In this document: piece after piece, positions 23,415-34,362 of the stretch
How the letters are laid out: every line of letters begins with the position of its first letter
How positions within the stretch are numbered: position 1 is the stretch's first letter
NCBI GenBank assembly: GCA_019188255.1
Contig: JAETXT010000008.1
Coordinates: 3,596,001-3,660,000, forward strand
Direction: 5' to 3'
DNA: 64,000 nt
Source of the DNA: Verticillium longisporum
Taxonomy: Eukaryota; Ascomycota; Sordariomycetes; Glomerellales; Plectosphaerellaceae
The notes under the pieces: model-generated
Told to the model about the DNA's origin: nothing
Databases searched by the model: none
What the model saw: only the letters and a program-made list of their open reading frames with translations
Position numbers and translations under genes: made by a program

Positions 23415-25709
23415 TCACTCATCGCCTAGGCGGAGGGTGTACGGCGTCTCCGGGCGATCTGTGCGGCTGGTTTCCCATGTCCCCCGGCTGCCTGGCCGAG
23501 CGTCGCCAACAGTGCTGGCTTCGGGATCCCTGTTCATGATCGCGAAGCTGCGTAGGCTCATATTGTCCTCGTTGTGTGTCGTCGGCGGCTGCGACGTTCC
23601 GTGACGCTGCACTTTGACTGCAGGCGCCTGCATGTGCCGCGGGAGGGGGTCTATCTCGTCGTCGACGAGGACGACCATCCAGACGCCGACAGCGCCGTTG
23701 CTGCCCACCAGCGGCGTGCAGTGGATCCAGCGCGGCCGGCCCTCAACACCCGGCTTTGACGACCACCGTATCTTGGCTGTGACGCCATGCCCGTCCGCGA
23801 ACGCCTGAGTGAGTCCTTCGCGGACACGATCGGACCCCCCTATCTTGCTCATGAAGGGCGATTGCAGGATTCCGGGTACCCGGAGCGATGGCGAAGCAAA
23901 CAGGATGCGCAGGCTGGGATATGGTCGGACAAGAAGATAATGCGAGTAGATCCCCGTAAGTCTGCCGCTGGATGCTGTTGGTGATGATGGCTGGCTCTGC
24001 GCCGCCAGTGACTCCTCTCTCAGCAAGATGCGAGGCTTGTTCCAGTTCGTCGGCCCGCCATTGGACTGATCCGCCTCCTCCTGCTTGACGCGGTACATAT
24101 CCCCGCCACACCGTCGAACAGTCTCCAGCTCGGTCGAGTTGAACATCTCACAGAGATCTTTGAATTCATCCTTCGACTCCTCTTCGGGATTGTGATCAGC
24201 ATCACCGCCGGGTTCCTTGGCTTCGTACTCTGCCATGAGTTTCTTCATGGCATCAAGCCCAGAACTCTCTTTGACAAGTCCAGAAACGTCGACTTGGGCC
24301 CCGATGAAGTATCTAATTGTGCCTCGGCTGTCGTACAGAGGGGCCATCATGAGAAGATTCATGAAAGGCGAACCATCACGGCGGTAGTTGAGAAAGGTCT
24401 CGTAGCATTCCTTGCCGGCCAGCAATTTGTCCCGTATTCTCTGAACACTGAATGGGTTGGTCTTCGGCCCCTGAAGGAAACGACAGTTGCGTCCAATAAC
24501 ATAGTTCATGCCATACTGGGTCGTTCGGTAGAATTCTGGAGTCACATGGTCAGCATCCACCCGTCATCGTCTCACTCACTTCACAAACACACCTTCAGAA
24601 GCAAAGACGATGGGGTTATCCCGTCGAGAAGGGTCAGTCAGACAGAAGACCTCAGCGAGCCCCTCCGACATCTCCCGCAGCTGAACAGGTAAAGTGCCTG
24701 TGATCCGTCGCTTAATCGAAACACTGACTGTTTGCGTCCACAGATGCGTGATGTACGCAGGCAGGTCTTCGCGGGTCAGTGCCTCAAAGGCAGCCTCAGC
24801 CTTCTTCTCCAGAGCCGTGTTGGTAGTCTTGCCGGGCCCTTCGCTAGTGAAGTCGTGGCCATCTGTGGCGTCCAGTGCCCGGGAAATGGCATTAGCGTAC
24901 GCAATGGCTCGCAATGCCTTCATCGAGTCGAGGTAGTACGTCAAGAGCGGCAGGGATTCGCGGCGCGCTTCAGCCAGGAAGTCTGTGAACTTTTGAAGAA
25001 GCACGTAGTCGGAAAATATGCCCTTAAGGTGCTCCTTTGAGAACAAGACTTCTGAGCGAGTTTCAAGCGAGTGCTGCCGACTGACTCCCTGGTCTGGTGC
25101 CACGAGGTCGAAGGAGCCAGGTTCAAGCTCTTCGTCTGGGATGGGCTCCAGAAGATCATCATCGCTTAGACCTTTGGTCTGCAAGGGGACCAGAGACGTG
25201 GCGTTGGTCTCGTACGATGAGCGCGTAGAGTTGGCTCGCGACCTGGTGGAACGTGTTGGGGCACTCTTTGGTGGCGGACTCAACGACTGCGCACCCCTCG
25301 GCGCAGAGTAGTCGGGATCTGGTGAGATCACTCTTCCCCGCAGCGGCACCTCTGTGTGCTGGAAGTGTTGGCTTCGAGTAGATATCGTCAGCATCGTCGG
25401 CGTAGAGCATGGCCATTTCTCATCATACCTCGGCTTCCTCCTGGAGTGCAACACTCTTGGGCTTACAGGCCCTTGGGGGACCCAATTAGAGCCGTCATCC
25501 TCCCACGGTGTAGGGCTAGTGCCGGCAGCAACAGGCCCTTGTCGCCGGAGAGGGATATCAGGGATATCGGCGCCAATATCCTCCATGCTGAGGCTGTGCT
25601 GGCGCATAGGATCATGACTGACTGCGGCATGACGGCTATCCGGTTTAGAGACAGCGTCGCCGCGGCGGTGCCGGTGTAGGATGTTTTCTCCCAAGTGGAG
25701 GTGCGGCAT
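23415..25709 (-). CDS. RGS-LOV blue-light photoreceptor (BcLOV4-like)
   Basis: Fusion of a regulator-of-G-protein-signalling-like domain and a flavin-binding LOV domain. Exons are 25709-24593 and 24535-23415, giving about 745 aa. The frame is open further up to 25841, and a later Met at 25607 is also possible, so the start is uncertain. After a Ser/Arg/Pro-rich N terminus, the RGS-like segment covers roughly residues 225-330 (KGIFSDYVLLQKFTDFLAE onward). The LOV domain follows across the intron, with FCLTDPSRRDNPIVFASE, the adduct-forming Cys in GRNCRFLQGP (Cys codon at 24483-24485), and FLNYRRDGSPFMNLL. A charged helix (DAMKKLMAEYEAKE) comes next, then a second PAS-like region (PGILQSPFMSKIGGSD to WIHCTPLVGSNGAVG). 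In Botrytis BcLOV4, the studied member, light drives binding to anionic membrane lipids. The same action here is inference. Confidence 0.88.
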
Positions 25710-27621
25710 GACGAAGTGATGAGTTAAACAGCCGAAGGATAGAAGAAGTTCGTAGGCACAAAGTGGTCGAGCACAGACTTCTTCAGTAGCGTATAACAGG
25801 TAGCGTTCTGTTCCACTACTGCATGGTTGTTCATGGAACATGTCAGTCTCACAAGGCAGAGGCGAGGCAGGTGTCTTAGTATATGTAGATAGCAGCGGTA
25901 GACAGGCAGACCACGGACAGACAGGGGATCAGGATTTCCAAAAAAGAAACAAGCTGCGGACGCAGGAGGCTGACTCGGCTCGTGTGCTCACCAACAGGCA
26001 TGTCTAGCACTCCTGCAGCCTCTCGTTTGCTCGTTGGGTGGTTTGGATGGAGTCTGGCTGCGAACCGGACTACATCCTCGATCGTGGTGGACTTGCCGAT
26101 CTCACCAACGAGCCTAGCGGAGCGATCAGACCCTGGCGGGGGGAACAAACCAATATCGGTTCGCACCTCAGGTCCCTACAAGTATTCAGAACCAGCTGCC
26201 AGATACGACGATCGACGGGGGGCCGTAGAGACGGCTTTAGTCTCTGAGCTAAAATGGGTTGGCTTGAGCCAACGACGTCAGTCTGGTACAGTAGCCGCCA
26301 CGGCATGAACCGAACTGCTACAACTGCCGCTCGAAGTGAGTTCGCATTGTGGTATCGTCAGGTGGTAGTCGTAGCCATGGCTAGCAAGCTGAGTTTGCAT
26401 CGAGGGTTTGCATCGAGGGCGACAGAAAGGCAGATCGATGCGAGCATGTCACATCCATGACGAGAGGAGACCTGCACCATGCAGGTTGACCAGGATGATG
26501 CCTGACATATTGAGCAAGCCGCAAGCCATGATACAAAAGCAGACAATAGACGCCGGGGCCTTCTATGGCAATTTGACAAGATGGGAAGAGGCGTGGGTGA
26601 CAGCGGTAATGACAGATGGCGAATGTCCCGATGGGGAGGTCAAACAGCAGGCGGTTGAGGTGCTGATGCTGGTGGAGACGCTGCCGAGACCCTGGAAAAT
26701 GGGCCCAAAGGCCCAGATTGAGGTCATGATGCCCCGACGCCCGGGCTTCTGCGCTGCCGCGGGCTGTTGGGTGGAGACCTGGAGGAGGCTCATGCTCAGG
26801 AACCGAGCTGAACGGCGCAGGCACCGATCACCAGAAACCTGCTGGGAAGTTGTTCATCGGGCGATCGAGCTAACTCCACATCTCCATCTGCTGCACCTTT
26901 GTAGGGGGGTTTTCGCCGACATGATGTGTACATGTGGATGCCACCTTGGGAGGGCGGATGCTCAGAGGAAAAGGCACCCCTGCGAGCAATCTTCCTTCTC
27001 GGATTGTCAAGCTGCCGTGCGCGAAGTCACGATAGTTGACAGCTAGTGATGAGATCCGCAACGCTGTTGTGGGTTCATCAGGCCAACGGCTGCCCTGAGC
27101 ATCTGTCGTCGCTACCTCGAGGAGGTTTAGCAAGCCGTCTGTCAGAAATCGCCATCGACATCGAAATCGCCCATCATCTTGTCTCGAGCCGATCGCAACC
27201 AGGGTCCATGACTAGTAAGTAGGCTGACGTTGGGCTGGGATTCTGCGGACCACCTAGCCTTAGGTACTATGCCAGATGGAAACAATGAGGAGTACCGGGC
27301 AGTGGATGCACGTTGAAGCAGTGCCGAGGGAAGGATCCTTTGGGGTCTGGAGAGAGACCTCGCCGCAGTCCTAACGAGCATGCCCGAGCATTTTCCTGCC
27401 TGTGCCTTTCCTGACCACACATTGGAAGGGTTGGCCAATTGTTTGTTACATTTAGTATAACGTGCCAGAGGGAGGTGGTGATTCGTAAGCTTGCATCTCG
27501 AAGCTTTGAGCAGCTTGGGAATATGCAACACTGTGGGCTCGGCGTACGTGGTTGTCGCATGCACCTCCCCCACTATGGGCTTGATAGGTACGGTAAGACC
27601 CAGTGTTGTAAAAGGAAAGTA
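25710..27621. other. Gene-free stretch upstream of the RGS-LOV gene
   Basis: 1.9 kb between the RGS-LOV start and the transposon. It presumably holds the light-receptor promoter and 5' UTR. A 212-codon plus-strand frame at 26408-27046 has no recognisable motif and odd composition, so I leave it uncalled. Confidence 0.5.
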
Positions 27622-27667
27622 ACGTAATCCACAAGCGAGTGGTTCACCCAAGCGAGTGGTTCACTTC
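27622..27667 (+). repeat. Left terminal inverted repeat with two internal direct repeats
   Basis: 46 bp. It contains CAAGCGAGTGGTTCAC twice (27632-27647 and 27649-27664), spaced by 17 bases start to start. These are likely paired transposase binding sites. Confidence 0.9.
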
Positions 27668-27719
27668 GCCCGGGCCCACGACCTACACCTGAATTCTACA
27701 GATTCCACCTCCGCCCGCG

Positions 27720-29372
27720 ATGGAGACTCTTTCAAAAGAAGGTCAATTATTCCTTGCTATCCAAGCTATGGACAATGACCCGAACCTAAGCGCCCGGAGT
27801 GCTGCGAGGATCTACACCGTCCCCTTAACGACGCTCCTCCGACGCCAGAAGGGCAAACCCTCCCGACGCGAAAGCCCGCCCAATTCTGCCAAATTAACAG
27901 TACTAGAAGAGAAAACTATTGTCGAATATATCCTTGACCTAGATGCGCGATCTTACCCTCCCCGGTTGGGTGAGGTCGGAGATATGGCGAATCGCCTGCT
28001 TGCCGACCGTGACGCGCCACGCGTCGGGAAGAACTGGGCCGCAAACTTCGTCAAACGGCAACCAGAGCTCCGGACGCGTTTCTTTCGCAAGTACGACTAC
28101 AAGAGGGCCCAATGCGAAGATCCGGACGCGATAAACGCGTGGTTCCGCCTCGTGCATAACATGATCGCCAAGTACGGCATCCAAGAGGCTGACATGTACA
28201 ACTTTGACGAGACCGGCTTCCAGATGGGCGTTATCGCCAACGGAATGGTCGTGACCAGTTCGGAAAGACGGTCCAATGTGAAGATGAGGCAGCCAGGCAA
28301 CCGGGAATGGGTTACGGTGATCCAGGGCGTTGGCGCGTTGGGTTTCTCCGTCCCGCCGTTCATCGTGGTTTCGGGCAAGTACCACCTCTCGAGCTGGTAC
28401 CAGGACGACGCGATTTCTCGCGACTGGAGAATCGCAACATCTCCAAACGGCTGGACGACGAATGATATTGGTCTGGAATGGATTCGGCATTTTGACAGGC
28501 ATACAAAGTCCCGTACTTCGGGCGGTTATCGCCTACTGATCCTGGATGGCCACGAAAGTCACCACTCGGTCGACTTCGAACTCTACTGCAAGGAGAACAA
28601 CATCATCACACTCTGTATGCCTCCTCATTCGTCACATCTACTCCAGCCTCTCGATGTTGGGTGTTTTGGCCCACTAAAGAAAGCATACGGTCGGCAAATC
28701 GAGGATAGGATGAGGGCGGGTACAACGCACATCAGCAAAGAGGACTTCTTCCCGGCGTTTTCGGCTGCATTTCAGCAAGCAATGACAGAAAAAACATCCA
28801 GGGAGGCTTTCGAGGAGCGGGGCTTGTCCCCATAACCCGGAAACAGTCCTGTCAAAGCTGGATGTGAGGTTGAGGACGACGACGCCTCCGGGGACGTCCC
28901 ACGGGGAGCGTGATTCTTGGGTCTCTAAGACGCCCACTAACCTGCTCGAGGCAGGTTCCCAGACTGACTTCATCAAAGGGCGAATCTCACGCCACCAGGG
29001 AAGCTCCCCAACGTCAATTTTAGATGCTGTTGACTATCTTGCGAAGGGGACGCGGGGTGTTATGCACCAGATCGCTCTTTTGAAGTCAGAGGTTATGATC
29101 CTTCGAGAGGAAAATGCTACACTAAGCCGACGCCGGAGGGCCAAAAGCTACGTCTCCGGGAAGGAGGAAGCATGGCTGTAGGCGAGGGACAGGACAAGAT
29201 TGCTCAGAAGGAAGTAGATATCCAGATAAAAGAGGAAACGCTGCAGAACCCGGGTCCCGCGTCGTGGTCCCAGCCGAAGAAACGATGCTGTAGCGTATGC
29301 GGGAAGACCGGCCACAACGCGAGAACTTGTCAGGTAGCTATCTCATCGTCTGCAAAAGACGAGGAGGAGTGA
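27720..29372 (+). CDS. Pogo/Fot1 family DDE transposase, frame broken at three homopolymers
   Basis: Transposase that cuts and pastes the surrounding element. The first 371 codons (27720-28835) are intact: a psq-type helix-turn-helix (RSAARIYTVPLTTLLRRQKG), a CENP-B/Tc5-type second DNA-binding domain (VGKNWAANFVKRQPEL), and the catalytic core with YNFDETGFQMG, LLILDGHESHHS and LLQPLDVGCFGPLKKAY carrying the three metal-binding Asp. The frame then slips by one base at G4 28819-28822, C4 28828-28831 and A4 29143-29146. Reading across these gives a normal pogo tail: NPETVLSKLDVRL, a coiled coil (ALLKSEVMILREENATLSRR) and a CCHC zinc knuckle (CCSVCGKTGHNARTC) before the stop at 29372. All three breaks are single-base losses in homopolymers, so the copy may truly be intact. 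Confidence 0.9.
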
Positions 29373-29433
29373 TTTTAATTGATTTACGGCGTTTGGGTTG
29401 AGGTTTTCCTCGGAATGTTTGTCGGGTCGGGGT

Positions 29434-29479
29434 GAAGTGAACCACTCGCATGGGTGAACCACTCGCTTGTGGATTACGT
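29434..29479 (-). repeat. Right terminal inverted repeat
   Basis: Reverse complement of the left repeat with a single mismatch (A to T in the second internal copy). It ends directly before a TA dinucleotide. Confidence 0.9.
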
Positions 29480-31589
29480 TATCATACTTATACTTTGTGG
29501 CATATTCCTGGCTTCATAGAGCGCTTCCTTCGGCATACTTACGCTAAGGAAGACAAAGCTACTTACAAGTCCAAAGCTCGAGGCAATGGATGGCGGGGGA
29601 CGACATTCGAAGCCGATTGCGGCGGGACACAACGCACGGCGCACGGCGCACGGTGACGACGCGGTTGACTTGTCGTCTTTGACTTTCTTTTGTGTCTCGT
29701 GTTGGTGCCGTGTTGGTGTTGACGGCTGACAGGAGGCACCTAGGGTACGGTAAGGTACGTAGCGCACAAAGGGACAGGAACGCTCGACTCAACAAACCAC
29801 GTTGCGTGTTTGGACCAGCCCGACGTGACCTCGACGTGCCTACTGGCTGGAGCCGAAAAGGGGGCTCGGGGCGAGGGAGGCTTTGTCGTCCAATCAACGC
29901 GGCCACTCCTTTTCCTTGCCTGCGTTCTACTCAATCAAGACCCTTGTTACCAGAGCCAGCGACCACTTTACGTGCTCCTGACCGCAACCGCGACCGCGAT
30001 CGCGACCGCACCGACACAACACGCGGCCATACCGCGCGTCACACCTGTATCCTGTTTGCCAGCCGCGAGACTCGAACAAGCAAGGTGATGACAGATGTTG
30101 CGACTGAATTGACATGGCTTTGCACTTCGGCCCGGCTTGACTAACGAGCTTGACTGCACGGTTGGGTTGAACACGCTGGAAACGTCGGCCCTCTTCGATT
30201 GCCCATGACCGTTGTAACGACCTCTGTAACGGCCTCCCAGTATGGCTGGCTGACGAGTGCGTCACCACCAGACTGACTGTCTTTGTGAACAGTTCAAGAC
30301 GTCGTCACCAGGCCACGGTGGGACGAGACCCGACCTCGGTCGACTTGGCTCGCATGGTTGCAGTGGTTTTCAGGCCATGAAGCTAATTCTACGCAGAGGG
30401 TTGCATTGGTTCTCATATCACAACAGAACAATGTGTAGTCTGCCAAAGCAGCGTGTCTAGGAACACATGTAGACGAAAGATGACCGAGAATTGACGAAGC
30501 CCCTTGGTGCCAAATGACTGATCATGGGCTCCAAGAGAACAGTTCCGAACGAGGCCCGGCTCTGAGAGTAGATGGTCATATGTCCTTCCAATTCATAATT
30601 CGTAGCCCAGTCGGGTTGCGTTCAAGAAACATGATGGCCGAATAAATCCCAGGCAAGACACACAAGACACACAAGGCGCGCTGGGTGGCTCTGTTTGTTT
30701 TCCATCGCGAACTGATGGTGATGTACCGCGACTTCGACACCAAGAGGCGACCGTGAAGGGCGCCCATGCCCCCCTGCCGTCCCGTTGCTTCCGGCCCAAT
30801 TGAGCTTAGCGCTTCTTCGGTTTGTTGTTCTCCAGGCTCAGGCTGGAGGTGCAGGCGACAGCTCCCACCTAAAGGTGATAACGATAACCGCGAACACACC
30901 CTGTAGCTTCTTGCTGGAGTGTTTTTGCCGCTCGCCGCCTCGCCGCCCAGTGCCCAGCGCCCAGCGCCGTTTCGTCAGGTGTTCGACGTCTCCCTCCCGC
31001 CCGCCCGCCTACTCGATGCCGCCGCACCACCTTCCCTACCTATAGTGATTGATCCTCAACCACCACACCTACCTCACCTCACCTCACGTCTACGCGCCGG
31101 GCGTCCATTCACCCATCGTGCGGCACCTTCAGACGACGTCGCAATTGCGATCACCTTCCCATTTACACCTCGTCGCAGAAAAGAAAAAAAAAAAGCCGAC
31201 ATTCCAACCAGAAGCGTCCGCTCTCCCTTTCCTGCTGTAACTGTCAGTGCACGGGGCCATCCATACGACTTGAAGGTGGAATTGGCTTTCGACCAGCCAC
31301 CCCGTACCGAAACCCGCATCAACCCCACGACGACTCTGTCAGCAACTCCTGGGAGGACTATGCGATCGGGACAATTCGCGTAGCATATATTGTTTGCTTT
31401 CCTGGCGATTGTCCTCCATCCTCTCCGTGGTTGCGGACCATTCATTCAACGAGCCCAGAACGGCCGCTGCCTTGCCGCCCTCCTTCCTCGCATCGTCACT
31501 GCTCGGCCGGCCGACACGAACCCCCCAGCGATTTCGAGATAAGACGACGTAGCAACTCTAGCGTTCGAGAACAGCAGTCCTTCTTCCAG
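29480..31589. other. Gene-free stretch, CDH1 upstream region
   Basis: 2.1 kb between the transposon and CDH1. The last 700 bases are pyrimidine-rich with a run of A near 31,183-31,194 and probably hold the CDH1 promoter and long 5' leader. Short open frames have no family match. A GGGTACGGTAAGGTACG word lies near 29,744. Confidence 0.5.
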
Positions 31590-33598
31590 ATGATGGACGA
31601 CGCCGTGGAGCCCGTCGTCGCAGCATCGGCTCCAAGCCCGAGCTCGAACAATCTCCCCGCTGTCGCTACCAAGGGAGCTTCGGTTGAACCGACAAAGCGC
31701 TCCTCTACCCGTTTCGCTACCCCTCCCCCGCCCGTGTCCGCAGGCGATCGAGGCCGCCTCGAGGCTCGGCAGAACAGCGACCGCGCCAATGTCAAGGCGG
31801 GTGACTTGCGGCATGCGAGACGACCAAGCGACTTGTCTCGCTCTGCTGCCCTTGACACCAGTGCTGTCGATAGCGCCCTGCTCCGCGAGATGCATAGGTC
31901 GCAGCGCGAGAGCACGCCAGGTGCCAGTCCGTCGCGGAAGCGTCAAAGGATAAACGGAGACAGGTGGGTGCCATTCAACATGTCTTGCGGGAGCCGAACG
32001 CCCATGCTGATCAAGCTCAACTTCCTAGGTTTATCCCCTCACGATCTGGGCAAGACTTGCAAGCAAGTTTCAACCTTTTGCACGAGGATGGCTCGCCTGC
32101 GACGCCCTCGAAGCAGAAAAAGCGCACCCCTCACGGCGAGCTACACTTTCAGAAGAGTAAGAAGTCCTTCCTTGCATGCTGCCCACAAGCATGGCCCCAG
32201 ACCCCTAGTCCAAGCCTATGTAGCTCACACTTTCTACCAGCCGAGGAAGCCAACCGAACCTTCTCAACGCTGCTTCGCGCCGAGCTCTTTGAGGGCTCTG
32301 TACCGCAAACAACACCGCCCGCCATGTCACCAGATCACTCTTCTTCAGCAAACCCACACGCTGGCATTGTGCGATCTCACACACCACCAAATAACAACTC
32401 TACGGCCTCACTTCCCTCAACAGCAACCCCATCCACTCCGCACAAGAACCTTTTCTCGTACATGTCGCCACGTAACCTAAGTGCGGGCGGCCATTTGACT
32501 CCCTCGAGAACGCCCCAGGGCAGGCACGGGCCAAACCTCGACACCCGTGCTGAGATTTACAGCCTTTCACCCGTTCGCTTCAACAGCCAACAGATGCTGC
32601 TGAGCCCTCGCAGGCAGCCTAGAGCTGTGAGCAAGGTGCCCTACAAGGTGCTCGATGCCCCTGAACTCGCCGACGATTTCTACCTGAACCTAGTCGACTG
32701 GGGAAGTGCCAACGTCCTTGGCGTTGGCTTGGGTTCCAGTGTCTACATGTGGAACGCCCAGACGAGCCGTGTCAACAAGCTCTGCACGCTTGAAGATGAC
32801 ACAGTGACGAGTGTTTCCTGGATTCAAAAAGGCACTCATATCGCTATCGGCACGGGCAAGGGGCTGGTGCAGATCTGGGACGCGGAGAAGACTAGGCGTC
32901 TGCGAACGATGACAGGACACACCGCGCGCGTCGGCTCCCTTGCTTGGAATTCTCACATCTTGAGCTCCGGCTCCAGGGACCGTTCAATCTACCACCGAGA
33001 TGTACGGGCTCCCGACCAGTGGCTGCGGAAACTGGTGGGACACAAGCAAGAAGTGTGCGGACTAAAATGGAATTGCGAAGACGGACAGCTGGCCAGTGGC
33101 GGAAACGATAACAAGTTGATGGTCTGGGACAAGCTGTCCGAAACGCCGCTCTGGAAGTTCTCAGACCACACGGCTGCCGTTAAGGCACTCGCCTGGTCAC
33201 CGCATCAGCGCGGTCTACTCGCCTCTGGAGGCGGCACGGCGGATCGCCGCATCATATTTCATGACACAGTTAAAGGCTCGGTCATCAACGAGGTGGATAC
33301 GGGAAGCCAAGTGTGCAACCTGGCCTGGTCGAAGAACTCAAACGAGATTGTCTCCACACATGGATACAGTCAAAATCAGATTGTGGTCTGGAAGTACCCC
33401 TCCATGACGCAGGTCGCCAGTCTCACGGGACACACATACCGAGTACTCTACTTGGCCATGAGCCCCGACGGCCGCGTGGTAGTCACCGGAGCGGGAGACG
33501 AGACCCTACGTTTCTGGAACCTCTTTGGCAGAAGACCCAGCGCACGAGACGACGGCGAAGGCGGAGGGCGCCTCTCCGAGTGGGGCGTCATTCGGTAG
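31590..33598 (+). CDS. CDH1: APC/C activator Cdh1 (Fizzy-related)
   Basis: WD40 co-activator and substrate receptor of the anaphase-promoting complex, active in late mitosis and G1. Exons are 31590-31963, 32029-32156 and 32241-33598, all GT..AG and in phase, giving 619 aa. The N terminus is Ser/Pro-rich and likely CDK-regulated. The C-box reads DRFIPSR across the first intron (about residue 125), followed by LQASFNLLHEDGSPATP and HKNLFSYMSPRNLS, both typical of fungal Cdh1. Seven WD repeats run from about residue 300 (VPYKVLDAPELADDFYLNL) to the end, and the last residues GVIR give the IR tail that docks on the APC. The start could be the second Met three bases downstream. The IR tail, C-box and KVLDAPEL block separate it from unrelated WD proteins, and the N-terminal motifs favour Cdh1 over Cdc20. 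Confidence 0.95.
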
Positions 33599-34362
33599 TC
33601 GGCCGTTGCGTCGAGGCAGGTCTACAACATGAGTACGACGGCAAACACACCACTCGATTCGATGGTACACTAACGGAGGATCGCATTCTGTTCTTCTTTT
33701 TTTCACACATATTGCTCGGTCGCAGAACCGAGAGGATGGGACTTGGCACTGGGAACGAGCACTGCGACGGGTTGGTCGGAAATCATGATTCTGGGAGGCG
33801 GGGAAGAAAGCGAATATCCTGCTGTGACTGCATCACGGGCATAGAACGGCGTCTGCTTTTTCTATTCATTTTCTGTTTTTCGTTTTGGGTTCCTGCCGTT
33901 TGGCAGGTGTGACCACGATGGGCATGACTGGTTGGCGTGAGGGGAGAGGTAGCTGCTGGCTCGGTTGGATGGGTTCTGCGCTGACACAGAGCGGCGTCAT
34001 GGTTGCGCCTTTTGGGGGCAGATGAATGAGTCAATGCAGATCTTGGGTTGGGCGGGGCTTTGCTATTTACATGAAAGGCATTTGAGGGCCGTCCTGCAGC
34101 TCGTGGGCAACTCGAATCAGAACAGTAGCTCAAGAGCTTCCACCCACACTGAGAAGGGCGTCTAATCAAGGGACAGACCAGATCGCTTTGCCACACATAC
34201 CGTACAACAAGATGACAATGCTGTACCTAAAGTGAAATGACTAAATAGACTGCAAAAGCATAAAATTAAGGTAGGCGCCTAAGTAAACTACCTAGGTATG
34301 TGGCTATAACAGAGGGAGCATTATAGAGTAACATTGTCACATACAAGTGGCAACGACAGCAA
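33599..34362. other. Intergenic between convergent genes
   Basis: 764 bases between the CDH1 and lipase stops. AT-rich toward 34.2 kb with a TACCTAGGTA word at 34,290. No gene seen. Confidence 0.55.
34269..34300. repeat. TACCTAGGTA palindrome site
   Basis: GGTAGGCGCCTA followed by CTACCTAGGTA in a terminator-side spacer; the same word family as the other clusters. Confidence 0.6.

Larger units (their letters stand above)
27622..29479 (+). mobile_element. Pogo/Fot1-type DNA transposon (Tc1/mariner superfamily), full length
   Basis: 1,858-bp element bounded by 46-bp terminal inverted repeats that match at 45 of 46 positions and flanked on both sides by TA (27620-27621 and 29480-29481), the target duplication of this superfamily. 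It carries one transposase gene in the plus direction. Both flanks are gene-free spacers, so no host gene is interrupted. The termini begin ACGTAATCCACAAGCGAGTG. There is no dense C-to-T pattern and few stops, so repeat-induced point mutation has not acted visibly. Confidence 0.93.

Noticed and set aside
12310..25841. A secondary-metabolite or other gene cluster around the short-chain dehydrogenase
   Set aside because: Neighbours are NAA20, an RNA-binding protein, GPC1 and a photoreceptor; no synthase, transporter or regulator of a cluster.
26408..27046. 212-codon plus-strand frame upstream of the transposon
   Set aside because: Composition rich in Arg, Cys, Met and His without motif, overlapped by comparable frames on the other strand.
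30576..30899. 107-codon minus-strand frame in the CDH1 upstream region
   Set aside because: No motif and no spliceable partners; low-complexity leader sequence is more likely.
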